64,000 nucleotides of DNA from Flavobacteriales bacterium (GTDB lineage Bacteria > Bacteroidota > Bacteroidia > Flavobacteriales_C > GCA-002722245), in NCBI GenBank assembly GCA_002722245.1, contig PBLA01000018.1, positions 110,940-174,939 of the forward strand, given 5' to 3'. Each line of letters opens with the position of its first letter. Position 1 is the first letter of the stretch. The notes beneath the pieces were generated by a model, which was not told the origin of the DNA, did not search any database, and was given only the letters and a program-made list of their open reading frames with translations. Shown piece after piece: positions 1 to 9,793 of this stretch. Made by a program: the position numbers and the translations under genes.

Positions 1-2
1 CA

Positions 3-938
3 TTTATTTCAGAGTACAACGTTGATGGTATTGATTTAGATATTGAAAAAGACAACTACATGTGCTTTGGCCAACAGTCGATGGATAACCCTGCTGCATC
101 ATTGCAATATTTGATTGATGGAACAAAGGAAATAATGGAATGGTATAGAGGGGAATATGGAAAAAAAATGATTTTAACTTCGGCTCCTGAAGTACGATAT
201 GTAACCTCAGGCCTTTCGCCTTGGAATGCTTGCCACGGAACCTACCTTCCTTTCATTGAACAGATGAGTGATTCATTGGATTTGTTAATGGTTCAATACT
301 ACAATTCAGGGAGTGTATATGCCATTCCAGGACATCCTGTGGCTACTACCGAATATTACGAAGGTACTGTAGATTTTGTCATTGTAAATACCGAGGCAGT
401 TATTGAAGGGTTTAAATCGAAAAACAATAAAGTTTCGGGTACATATAGTGGACTACCTGCGAGTAAGGTTGTGATATCGCTTCCCTCCTGTGGCGATGCT
501 GCATCTTTAAGTGGTGAAAACCTTAAAGCTGCCGCGAATTATATTATGGGAAGAGGAGATAAACCAGGTAATTATACACTTGATAATAGCTATCCTGAAT
601 TACGTGGGTTTATGACCTGGAGTGCAAGTCATGATGCAAAAAAATGCAACTATTCTTATGCTGATGCATTTTCAAGTACCTTTGACTCTTTACTTAACAT
701 ACAAAAACCTTCCATTAATAATCAATTAACAGTCTATCCTAATCCTTCTCATGGATCCTTGGTTATTGACTCGAAGCAACTAGTTGGGCAAAAACTTCAA
801 ATTACTGACCTTGAGGGAAAATTAATTTTCTCTCAAACAATTACGAGCGAAAAAACATATATTCATCTTGATCAAATTGCTTCTGGTATTTATACTATTC
901 AATCGAGCAGTTATGTGACCAAATGGATTGTGAAATAA
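3..938 (+). CDS. Glycoside hydrolase family 18 (chitinase-like) protein with C-terminal T9SS type A sorting domain; 5' end outside window
   Basis: Frame is open upstream of the listed ATG and encodes FISEYNVDGIDLDIEKD, containing the GH18 DGxDxDxE catalytic motif. C-terminus LTVYPNPSHGSLVID...SGIYTIQSSSYVTKWIVK is typical of a T9SS sorting domain. Confidence 0.85.
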   Translation, partial: FISEYNVDGIDLDIEKDNYMCFGQQSMDNPAASLQYLIDGTKEIMEWYRGEYGKKMILTSAPEVRYVTSGLSPWNACHGTYLPFIEQMSDSLDLLMVQYYNSGSVYAIPGHPVATTEYYEGTVDFVIVNTEAVIEGFKSKNNKVSGTYSGLPASKVVISLPSCGDAASLSGENLKAAANYIMGRGDKPGNYTLDNSYPELRGFMTWSASHDAKKCNYSYADAFSSTFDSLLNIQKPSINNQLTVYPNPSHGSLVIDSKQLVGQKLQITDLEGKLIFSQTITSEKTYIHLDQIASGIYTIQSSSYVTKWIVK

Positions 939-1010
939 AAAGACTCAAGAATGAGAGAATTTTTAAGGAACTACTCCTCCTAATTTGCTGTAGATCTCTC
1001 TGCGTTTTTA

Positions 1011-3716
1011 TTAATTCTCTAAGGAATAGATATAGAGGCTGCCAATTTGATCACCTACAACCAGATCAAAACTGCCATTACCATCTAAATCTGTAACAAG
1101 AGAAGGGGAAACACCCTCAATAGGAAAACTGTTTAGTAGTTCTCCTTTTTGATCAAATCCAAAAATCTTTTGTTCTTTTTTATCTGCCACAATATTAATT
1201 TGTTGACCCTCTGGTAAATTAAATGACTCTACCCCGTATTCAGGTTTAAATGGGATATCTGAAACCTCTAATAAAAGCTGCTTATTATTTTTATAAACCT
1301 GAATTGTATTCTCATTGTGCACCACAAAATCAATGATTTCATCACCGTCAAAATCTTGATAATTTAATTTAAAATCACCTTCAAATGCCTTTAGAGCAAA
1401 TGTTTCAAGCTCATCAGCAAGCTTAACAAAATAAATCGTGCCATTCGTATCAGCAGCTAAAACGCCTGAATTTGAGAGGGCCTTGTTATCCCAAACCATA
1501 TGGTTGGTAGCTTCAGCAGGCAACTGATTTGTAAGCGTTATACGATCCTCTCCTTTCCTGTTTAAAGCTCTTATTTTTCCAGATTGATGCGAAACAATAA
1601 TATAATCCTTACCCTTTACCTGAAGTAAATGAGGAGGTGTTACTAAAGCACTTTTATTGGACTGAAATTGCCAACCTTTAACCTGCCTTCCATCAACACT
1701 AAAATTATGAAGATTATCACCTTGAGTTAATAACATTCGATAATTTCTGTTTTTATCATAATCAACAACAACAATTCCTTGGGTAACTGGTGCTTTAAGC
1801 GAAACTGGATATCCTGACACGTATCGCCCCTTTCGATCAATTTGATGAATTTTTTGCGAAGTGGTAAATACATATTGAAGCTTATCATTTTTATAGCGAT
1901 CAACTTGCTGAACCTCACCTATAATTGGTTCCTTTAACTTAATTTTCCATAGTATTTTTCCTACATTATTAATCAAATATAATCTGTTGCCATCATCTTG
2001 TATAAGCAATTCATTTTCGTTTGTGTAATGATTTTTTACAATCCAAGGCTTTTTAGAGTATGTAGTATCTAATTTCACCTCTATCAAGGATATATTTTGA
2101 GTTGCTTCTACTGCACTATAATTTACATATGCATTCGTATAAAATAATTTTTTATTTGCATTTACTTGAACTCCAAAAGCATGGAGCTTTTTTAAACTAT
2201 CCAGATTAGCATTAAACGATTCAAGAGTAGATTCATTTAACATCGCATTAAAATAATTAACTGCCTGTTTTAAATTGAAATAGTAAAATAAGTTCGACTC
2301 TCTTGAGAATTGCTCATAAAATTGATTGAACTGAATATTCTTTACCAATGTTTTTCCTCTTAAATAATAGTTAACTACATGTTTTAATGTGCTTTCATCA
2401 TTTGCAAATACAATATAATCCTCGATAATGGTATATTTCGTTCCTTTAACAGCCTTAAATTCATCACCTAATGTGAGTTGAAAAAAATTCGTTAATCCAA
2501 GATCATTAATTGTAAGAGTTTGATATTGAGAGGGATTATTAACTCCAGAGCTTTTATGAATTTCTTTAATCCCTTCTTGTGCTTTAGAAGGGTCTGCCAA
2601 CTTAATAATTAAGCCCGTATTTTTGGCATACGAACCCTCATCTCCATTAACAGTAAATAAAGCCATTTCTTCACCAATCCACGAATAAAAATCAACCTCA
2701 ACACTAAAACTGTGCTTTTTATTGATGTTTAGCACATTTTTTTGATGTTTATACAATACTTGGTTTTGAGTTAAATACTGATCATACTTCTTTTTGAAAG
2801 ATTCAAAACTCCCATAACTCAAATAAGACAAAACACCAGTATTTTCAGGCAACACAGAACTTACACCCAGTGCTTGAGCAGGCTCTCCTTCAAAGGATTT
2901 TAAATAACTAAATGTAGAATCATTGATAAAACTAAACCCATTAAACATTAAACTCTGATCTTTAGCATTAAGATCCAACTCCGCCCAACCTCCTAAATTC
3001 TGCATTGATTGAGCAAAGTTTATAGCATTATCGCCAAATAAATTTAAATATGCACCGATGTTTCGTAAATTGATGAAAAAATTACCATCTGAGGAAACAT
3101 CAGCTGTTTTAAAAAGCTTCTTAAACCCAGTATTATCTTGTAAATGACGTTCAGCAGCCAGCTCTCTAATTCCCTCTTCTATCAAAATACTTGATGTAGA
3201 AAACAATACTACACCGCCAATTTTTGAAAAACACACATCAAGACCATTCATTGAATAGGTATAAATAATATTTAAGTCATAATCTTTAGATGAAGTAGGC
3301 TGTGCACCAAAAATTTTATTTACATAGTTTAAGACTTGATCATTTGTAAATCCATTTGCTTCCAAGGAAATTAAATAATTAAGCTGCTCCCCACCCGTGA
3401 GCACTCCAGCGACAAATACTTTCTCTTTAAAAAAGTTACTTAGATAATCGTCTTCAACAGAATCCACTTTTTCAATCAACTCTGTAATCGCGGAAAAAAC
3501 ACTCGTTTTTTCCAATGCAAAACCGAAAGTGGAATTTGAAAACTGTCCCCATTTCTTTATCGGATTCATTCCCCTAATGACAAAAGCCGACTGCTGAGGA
3601 ATTGCGTTTAGAGCTTCTGAATATCCAAAAGACTTTTTACTATTGGTTGGTATCAAAACATACCCTATGGTTGCCACAACGCAGAGAGTAACAAGAGCAA
3701 AAATCAGCTTGCGCAT
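1011..3716 (-). CDS. Large exported/membrane-anchored protein of unknown function; DUF3352-like N-terminal half and beta-propeller/VCBS-like C-terminal half
   Basis: 901-aa ORF with N-terminal hydrophobic segment (MRKLIFALVTLCVVATIGYVLI). C-terminal repeats resemble FG-GAP/PQQ-like segments (VTDLDGNGSFDLVVGDQIGSLYIYSL). Confidence 0.6.
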   Translation of the reverse strand: MRKLIFALVTLCVVATIGYVLIPTNSKKSFGYSEALNAIPQQSAFVIRGMNPIKKWGQFSNSTFGFALEKTSVFSAITELIEKVDSVEDDYLSNFFKEKVFVAGVLTGGEQLNYLISLEANGFTNDQVLNYVNKIFGAQPTSSKDYDLNIIYTYSMNGLDVCFSKIGGVVLFSTSSILIEEGIRELAAERHLQDNTGFKKLFKTADVSSDGNFFINLRNIGAYLNLFGDNAINFAQSMQNLGGWAELDLNAKDQSLMFNGFSFINDSTFSYLKSFEGEPAQALGVSSVLPENTGVLSYLSYGSFESFKKKYDQYLTQNQVLYKHQKNVLNINKKHSFSVEVDFYSWIGEEMALFTVNGDEGSYAKNTGLIIKLADPSKAQEGIKEIHKSSGVNNPSQYQTLTINDLGLTNFFQLTLGDEFKAVKGTKYTIIEDYIVFANDESTLKHVVNYYLRGKTLVKNIQFNQFYEQFSRESNLFYYFNLKQAVNYFNAMLNESTLESFNANLDSLKKLHAFGVQVNANKKLFYTNAYVNYSAVEATQNISLIEVKLDTTYSKKPWIVKNHYTNENELLIQDDGNRLYLINNVGKILWKIKLKEPIIGEVQQVDRYKNDKLQYVFTTSQKIHQIDRKGRYVSGYPVSLKAPVTQGIVVVDYDKNRNYRMLLTQGDNLHNFSVDGRQVKGWQFQSNKSALVTPPHLLQVKGKDYIIVSHQSGKIRALNRKGEDRITLTNQLPAEATNHMVWDNKALSNSGVLAADTNGTIYFVKLADELETFALKAFEGDFKLNYQDFDGDEIIDFVVHNENTIQVYKNNKQLLLEVSDIPFKPEYGVESFNLPEGQQINIVADKKEQKIFGFDQKGELLNSFPIEGVSPSLVTDLDGNGSFDLVVGDQIGSLYIYSLEN

Positions 3717-3831
3717 AACTTAAAATTTGTGTTTAATTAAAAATACTTTTGTTCCTTAATTTAGTTGCCACGAACCATAGGTAGTTTTTCACAAATTATG
3801 TTTAACAAAGCCATTTCACATGTGAAAAATT

Positions 3832-3870
3832 GACAAAAAAAAAGGCCAACATAGTGTTGACCTTTTTTTC
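3832..3870 (-). terminator. Rho-independent terminator downstream of pdhB
   Basis: AAAGGTCAACACTATGTTGGCCTTTTTTTTT on the minus strand: hairpin followed by a T tract, just past the pdhB stop. Confidence 0.75.
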
Positions 3871-3887
3871 TTTAATATTTATTCAAT

Positions 3888-4871
3888 TTATGCTGAAGCG
3901 TAACATACCGCTTTAACTGCCTGAATTATTCTTCCTTCATTAGGCAATGTAGATTCTACCATATTTGCTGCATAACTCATCGGAACATCACGCATCGTAA
4001 CACGCTGAATAGGAGCATCTAAATAATCAAAAGCCTCACGCTGTACCTTGTAAGCAATTTCGGTTGAGATGGATGCCAATGGCCAAGCTTCTTCAACAAT
4101 AACTAATCGATTTGTTTTTTTCACCGATTCAAATACTGTATCGTAATCAATAGGACGTACCGTTCTCAAATCTATGATTTCAACGTCAATACCCTCCGAT
4201 GCAAGTTGCTCAGCAGCTTTAACCACACGATGATAAATTTTTCCAAAAGTAACAATCGTAACATCATCACCCTTTCGCTTAACATCAGCTACACCAATTG
4301 GTATTACGTATTCTCCTTCTGGCACCTCACCTTTATCCCCATACATTTGCTCACTTTCCATGAAAATAACAGGATCATTATCTCGTATAGCAGATTTCAA
4401 CAATCCTTTTGCATCAGCAGGAGTTGATGGAACAACCACCTTTAAACCAGGGGTATTTGCGTACCAATTTTCAAAAGCTTGAGAATGTTGCGCACCTAAT
4501 TGACCAGCAGAAGCTGTTGGACCACGAAAAACAATCGGGAGAGGAAATTGACCTCCAGACATCAAGTTTATTTTTGCCGCTCCGTTTATAATTTGGTCAA
4601 TTGCGACCAACGAAAAATTAAATGTCATGAACTCTACAATAGGTCTTAAACCATTCATTGCGGCACCAACCGCTATTCCAGAAAATCCATTCTCTGCTAT
4701 AGGAGTATCAATTACACGCTCTGGACCAAATTCGTCCAACATACCTTGTGTTACCTTGTAAGCCCCGTTATACTCGGCTACTTCCTCCCCCATGACAAAA
4801 ATATCTTTATCATTTCTCATCTCCTCATTCATAGCCTCTCTAAGGGCCTCTCTGAATTGTAAAGTCTTCAT
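3888..4871 (-). CDS. pdhB: Pyruvate dehydrogenase E1 component subunit beta
   Basis: MKTLQFREALREAMNEEMRNDKDIFVMGEEVAEYNGAYKVTQGMLDEFGPERVIDTPIAENGFSGIAVGAAMNGLRPIVEFMTFNF; recognisable E1-beta sequence. Confidence 0.95.
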   Translation of the reverse strand: MKTLQFREALREAMNEEMRNDKDIFVMGEEVAEYNGAYKVTQGMLDEFGPERVIDTPIAENGFSGIAVGAAMNGLRPIVEFMTFNFSLVAIDQIINGAAKINLMSGGQFPLPIVFRGPTASAGQLGAQHSQAFENWYANTPGLKVVVPSTPADAKGLLKSAIRDNDPVIFMESEQMYGDKGEVPEGEYVIPIGVADVKRKGDDVTIVTFGKIYHRVVKAAEQLASEGIDVEIIDLRTVRPIDYDTVFESVKKTNRLVIVEEAWPLASISTEIAYKVQREAFDYLDAPIQRVTMRDVPMSYAANMVESTLPNEGRIIQAVKAVCYASA

Positions 4872-5064
4872 AGTTGAATTTTAATTACGGCCAAATTTAA
4901 TATTTATAATTGGTTTTTTAAGCATTTTTAACACACATAATTAAGCTTAGAAAAATACAATGTTCAAAGACGTTTTTTATCGTGAAAATTCACTAAATTA
5001 AAAAGAGAACCTTTTTGCATGAATAAGCGTAGTAGGTCAGTCGCGTTTTACAAAACAGATTATT

Positions 5065-5814
5065 ATGAAAATACTCGTATGTATAAGTAGTGTCCCAGAT
5101 ACTACGACCAAAATAAGTTTTACCAACAACAACACCGCACTCCAGTCTAATGGTGTTCAGTTTATTATCAATCCAAATGATGAGTTTGGATTAACGAAAG
5201 CTTTACACATAAAAGAAGCGAATCCGGGAACGAATGTTACAGTTTTACACGTAGGACCTAATAGCAGTGACCCTGTAATTCGAAAAGCCTTGGCAATAGG
5301 CGCTGATGATGCCGTTCGAATAAATGTAGAGGCGATAGATCCACTTCAAGTCGCAGGCGAAATTGCTCATTATGTGAAAGCTAATCCATACGACCTCATT
5401 ATCACAGGAAAAGAATCTATAGACTATAATGGTGCGATTGTAGCACATGCGTTAGGAGAAATGTTAGGTATCCCATCAGTTTCACCCTGTATTGGGCTTT
5501 CCATTAATGGCTCAGAGGCTTCGTTAACCGGTGTTGTTGATGGAGGTAAAGAAGAACTAACAGCCTCTCTACCTATTGTGGTTGGTGGTCAAAAAGGATT
5601 GGTAGAAGAAAAAGACCTTCGAATTCCAAATATGCGAGGAATCATGCAAGCCCGCACTAAACCACTAAATGTTGTAGAGGCATCGGGAAGTAAAGAAGCC
5701 CAAAAAGTAGTAAACTATGATACTCCAGCTCCTAAAGCTGCATGCAAAATAGTTGATGCAAACAATGTAGACGAACTCGTTCGTCTACTTCAAAACGAGG
5801 CAAAAGTGATTTAG
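5065..5814 (+). CDS. etfB: Electron transfer flavoprotein subunit beta
   Basis: MKILVCISSVPDTTTKISF..., GKESIDYNGAIVAHALGEMLGIPSVSPC; followed directly by etfA. Confidence 0.93.
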   Translation: MKILVCISSVPDTTTKISFTNNNTALQSNGVQFIINPNDEFGLTKALHIKEANPGTNVTVLHVGPNSSDPVIRKALAIGADDAVRINVEAIDPLQVAGEIAHYVKANPYDLIITGKESIDYNGAIVAHALGEMLGIPSVSPCIGLSINGSEASLTGVVDGGKEELTASLPIVVGGQKGLVEEKDLRIPNMRGIMQARTKPLNVVEASGSKEAQKVVNYDTPAPKAACKIVDANNVDELVRLLQNEAKVI

Positions 5815-5889
5815 TGTTTAAACGATGTATGAATTCCATGAAAATTGGAATCTGTGTCACATGTTTAATTAATTTTAAAAAAATAAAAG

Positions 5890-6846
5890 ATGTCTGTACT
5901 AGTATATATTGAACATACCAATGGAATTATCAAAAAAAACGCTTTAGAAGCTGCATCTTATGCCGTAGCCTACGCAGAAAAAACAAATGGCTCAGCTTTG
6001 GGCGTTACAATTGGTAATGTCTCAGAAAGTGAAATCAAAAAACTTGGAAATGTTGGATTAGAAAAAGTGTTTAACGTAGGTGGACATGATTATTTAAACC
6101 ATCAAAAAGTTGCCGCTATAATGGCGGATGTGGCACAAAAGAATAACTCCACCACTTACATATTTTCAGGTTCTTCTGAAGGGAAAGGCGCGGGACCTAG
6201 ACTGGCTGTAAAAATGGGCGCTGGTATTGTAAGTGAAGTTATTGAGGTTCCCTCTTCAACATCTCCTATCACATTGGTAAAAAAAGCTTTTTCAGGGAAA
6301 GGATATGCCAATATTCAGTTAAATCATGAGAAAAACGTGATTGTTTTATCCACAAATGCTTTTGGTGTTCATGAAAAGTCTGTTGATGTACACATTGAAA
6401 ACATTTCCTCTGAGGGAAATGACACATCACTTACTCATCAATCATTTGATAGAGATACAAAAGGAATATCTCTTCCTGATGCCGAATTAGTCGTTTCAGC
6501 AGGTAGAGGATTAAAAGGTGCTGAAAACTGGGGTATGATTGAAGAACTTGCGGAAACACTTGGTGCTGCTACAGCATGTTCAAAACCTGTCTCTGATATT
6601 GGCTGGCGAGGCCATCATGAACATGTAGGTCAAACCGGTATAGCTATTTCTCCTAATCTTTACATAGCCATTGGAATTTCAGGAGCTATTCAACATTTGG
6701 CTGGAGTAAGTTCATCAAAAACAATTGTAGTCATTAACATCGATCCTGAGGCTCCTTTTTTCAAGGCCGCTGATTATGGTATTATTGGTGATGCTTTTGA
6801 AGTTGTTCCGAAATTAAATGCTGCTATTAAAGCTATAAAAGGATAA
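5890..6846 (+). CDS. etfA: Electron transfer flavoprotein subunit alpha
   Basis: C-terminal FAD-binding signature VSAGRGLKGAENWGMIEELAETLGAATACSKPVSDIGWRGHHEHVGQTG...PNLYIAIGISGAIQHLAG. Confidence 0.95.
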   Translation: MSVLVYIEHTNGIIKKNALEAASYAVAYAEKTNGSALGVTIGNVSESEIKKLGNVGLEKVFNVGGHDYLNHQKVAAIMADVAQKNNSTTYIFSGSSEGKGAGPRLAVKMGAGIVSEVIEVPSSTSPITLVKKAFSGKGYANIQLNHEKNVIVLSTNAFGVHEKSVDVHIENISSEGNDTSLTHQSFDRDTKGISLPDAELVVSAGRGLKGAENWGMIEELAETLGAATACSKPVSDIGWRGHHEHVGQTGIAISPNLYIAIGISGAIQHLAGVSSSKTIVVINIDPEAPFFKAADYGIIGDAFEVVPKLNAAIKAIKG

Positions 6847-6921
6847 TGTTAATATCGCCTCATGATAATTTTTGTTATTCGTTGGGGCTTTTTGTATTCT
6901 TGCACTTCCTAAAGAGGACAA

Positions 6922-7533
6922 ATGAATAAAATTGGATTAGAAATAATTGGATTATCGTATAGTCAAACACAATCAGGAGCTTATGCACTTGTGCTAGGTG
7001 AAAAAGCAGGTATACGTAGATTACCTATTATTATTGGTGGTTTTGAAGCGCAAGCAATAGCGATAGAACTTGAAAATATGACTCCAAGCCGTCCGCTTAC
7101 TCATGATTTATTTAAAACATTTGCATACACATTTGAAATTAAAATTAAAGAAGTAATTATCTATAATTTGGTGGAAGGTATATTCTTTGCTAAACTGATT
7201 TGTAATCAGAATGGAAAAGAAGTAGAAATTGATGCTCGAACCTCAGATGCAATTGCCTTGGCAGTCCGATTTAATTGCCCTGTGTATACATTTGAATTTA
7301 TTCTTTCTTCAGCAGGTATTATTTTAGATGAAGATTCTGATGAATTGGATTTGGATGGTGGAGATATTCCAGATGAAGATGAATTAGCGGAAATGGTAGA
7401 GGACCGCTCTTCCGATATTTCAAAAAAATCTGATGCTGAGCTTGAGGAGCTTTTACATGAAGCTATAAAACAAGAGGATTATGAAAGAGCTTCAATTATA
7501 CGTGACGAAATTAATAAACGTCAGGCAAATTAA
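6922..7533 (+). CDS. Bifunctional nuclease family protein (DUF151) with C-terminal UVR motif
   Basis: LPIIIGGFEAQAIAIELENMTPSRPLTHDL...DARTSDAIALAVRFNCPVY matches the DUF151/BFN pattern; C-terminal LHEAIKQEDYERASIIRDEIN is UVR-like. Confidence 0.88.
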   Translation: MNKIGLEIIGLSYSQTQSGAYALVLGEKAGIRRLPIIIGGFEAQAIAIELENMTPSRPLTHDLFKTFAYTFEIKIKEVIIYNLVEGIFFAKLICNQNGKEVEIDARTSDAIALAVRFNCPVYTFEFILSSAGIILDEDSDELDLDGGDIPDEDELAEMVEDRSSDISKKSDAELEELLHEAIKQEDYERASIIRDEINKRQAN

Positions 7534-7659
7534 TCTTGCAAAGTTCTAAACGCTGGATGGATTTATTGAGCACGCTTATTAACACCTGTTCATTACTTCG
7601 TACAATAAATCTTTATTTACCCATCAAATTTTAAGAAATTTAAGGCCTAACCCCTTTTT

Positions 7660-8454
7660 ATGAAACAATATTTGGATTTAATGCAGCATGTCTTGGACAA
7701 TGGTGTAGAAAAAAGTGATCGAACAGGTACAGGAACAAAAAGCGTCTTTGGATATCAAATGCGTTTTGATTTAAGTAAAGGGTTTCCGCTAGTTACCACA
7801 AAAAAATGTCATTTACGTTCAATTATTCATGAACTTTTATGGTTCATTAAAGGTGATACCAATATAAAATACCTCAAAGAAAATGGTGTAAGCATTTGGG
7901 ACGAATGGGCTGATCAAGAAGGAAACCTTGGTCCTGTTTATGGTTATCAATGGAGAAGTTGGCCAGCAGCATCTGGCAAAAATATTGATCAGATCACAGA
8001 CTTAATTCATCAAATTAAAAACAATCCCGACTCAAGAAGACTCATTGTTAGTGCGTGGAATGTAGGAGAAATTGAAAATATGGCCCTACCTCCTTGTCAT
8101 GCTTTTTTTCAATTTTATGTTGCTAATGGAAAATTAAGTTGTCAACTTTATCAGCGAAGTGCCGATATATTTTTGGGGGTTCCATTCAACATCGCCTCCT
8201 ACGCTCTAATGACAATGATGATAGCCCAAGTATGTGATTTGCAGCTTGGTGATTTTGTTCACACATTTGGTGATGCACACATATACTCCAACCATTATGA
8301 ACAAGCAAATCTTCAATTATCAAGAACTCCCAAATCACTTCCTACTCTAACTATAAACCCTGACGTTAAAGATATCTTTGACTTTACGTTTGAAGATTTT
8401 GAATTAATTAACTACGACCCACATCCACATATTAAAGCACCTGTAGCAATTTAA
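7660..8454 (+). CDS. thyA: Thymidylate synthase
   Basis: [38 protein letters not shown]; active site [43 protein letters not shown]. Confidence 0.98.
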   Translation: MKQYLDLMQHVLDNGVEKSDRTGTGTKSVFGYQMRFDLSKGFPLVTTKKCHLRSIIHELLWFIKGDTNIKYLKENGVSIWDEWADQEGNLGPVYGYQWRSWPAASGKNIDQITDLIHQIKNNPDSRRLIVSAWNVGEIENMALPPCHAFFQFYVANGKLSCQLYQRSADIFLGVPFNIASYALMTMMIAQVCDLQLGDFVHTFGDAHIYSNHYEQANLQLSRTPKSLPTLTINPDVKDIFDFTFEDFELINYDPHPHIKAPVAI

Positions 8455-8457
8455 ATA

Positions 8458-8979
8458 ATGGAAGTCATTATAATAGTAGCCGTATCGAAGCATAACAATG
8501 GTATTGGCAAAAACAATGACCTGCTTTGGCACCTGCCTGCAGACATGAAGTTTTTCAAAGAACAAACCACGGGATACCCCGTTATAACTGGTAGAAAAAA
8601 CTATGAATCAATCCCAGAAAAGTTCCGTCCATTACCTAAAAGAGAAAACATTATAATTACCCGTCAAGAAATTGATTATCCGAATGCAGAAGTGTGTGGA
8701 TCAATTGAAGAGGCACTCAATCTGGCGGCTTCGTACAAAAAAGAGAAAATTTTCGTGATTGGTGGCGGTGAAATTTATAAACAATTTCTAGACAAAGATT
8801 TAATCGATCGTGTAATGATCACTTGGGTAGATGCTAAACTGGAAGCAGATGTTTTCTTTCCCAAACTAAACTCGAATTGGGAATTATGTAAACAATCCCA
8901 ATACAATCCTGATGAAAAAAATCAATATGAATTCACATTTAGTGAATATAAAAAAAGACAGACAACTATAGATCAATAA
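8458..8979 (+). CDS. folA: Dihydrofolate reductase
   Basis: VSKHNNGIGKNNDLLWHLPADMKFFKEQTTGYPVITGRKNYESIP; adjacent to thyA. Confidence 0.95.
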   Translation: MEVIIIVAVSKHNNGIGKNNDLLWHLPADMKFFKEQTTGYPVITGRKNYESIPEKFRPLPKRENIIITRQEIDYPNAEVCGSIEEALNLAASYKKEKIFVIGGGEIYKQFLDKDLIDRVMITWVDAKLEADVFFPKLNSNWELCKQSQYNPDEKNQYEFTFSEYKKRQTTIDQ

Positions 8980-8993
8980 CTTACGTCTTAAGA

Positions 8994-9785
8994 ATGATGA
9001 AAAGATTTAGTTTATTCCTATTGATGACGCTACTCGTGCTAAGTTGCGTAAAAAAAAATACAGAAATACATACGCGTTCTGCCTCTGAAGCTGCACTTGC
9101 AGAAAAACTCACCTTAGATATTATAAAACAAATATTATCGATCGCACCAGATTTTGTTGTTAATCAAGGATATTCAGGAGAATTAGATATCGCAGTACTC
9201 TCAAACCCTGAAATTACTAACAATAATTACCCAAAAACCGTTTCAATTAACTACGGCTCTGGCTCCATTGGTAACTTAGGAAAAACACGATCAGGAATTA
9301 TTAGCTTCACCATTGCAAATGGTGATGTTAAATTACAAGATCTTAATGTCACGTTCGATGACTATCAATTTGATGGTTCAACAATATTTGGATCAATATT
9401 ATACCAATATGACTCTATAACAAAAGGCTATAACGGTCATTACCATGATGATGGAATTTCAATTGTGAATCCAAATGGAACCATGACAATGAAAGGAGAA
9501 TTTTCCATGAAAAAAACCTCTACTTCAGGAACAACCTCAATAGCGGATGATGAATTCAACTTCAGTTGCAACACGACAGGTATTGATTTCTCACAAACTA
9601 GTTTTACCCATATCACAGCAACCGAACATAAAATCAAATTCAATTGTGCTGAATTCATTACATCAGGAACGTCAAATGTAACACCTAATGAAAAAGACGA
9701 ACAAACGGTTGACTTTGGAGGAGGAAACTGTGATGCACAAGGAACGATAAGCGCTGATGGCGAAAAAAAGAATTTTTCTTTTTAA
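8994..9785 (+). CDS. Hypothetical lipoprotein
   Basis: N-terminal lipobox-like signal MMKRFSLFLLMTLLVLSCVKK; no recognised domain. Confidence 0.6.
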   Translation: MMKRFSLFLLMTLLVLSCVKKNTEIHTRSASEAALAEKLTLDIIKQILSIAPDFVVNQGYSGELDIAVLSNPEITNNNYPKTVSINYGSGSIGNLGKTRSGIISFTIANGDVKLQDLNVTFDDYQFDGSTIFGSILYQYDSITKGYNGHYHDDGISIVNPNGTMTMKGEFSMKKTSTSGTTSIADDEFNFSCNTTGIDFSQTSFTHITATEHKIKFNCAEFITSGTSNVTPNEKDEQTVDFGGGNCDAQGTISADGEKKNFSF

Positions 9786-9793
9786 GGGATAAA

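Noticed and set aside
4206-4591. Two plus-strand ORFs of 73 and 60 aa
   Set aside because: Antisense inside pdhB with no domain or signal.
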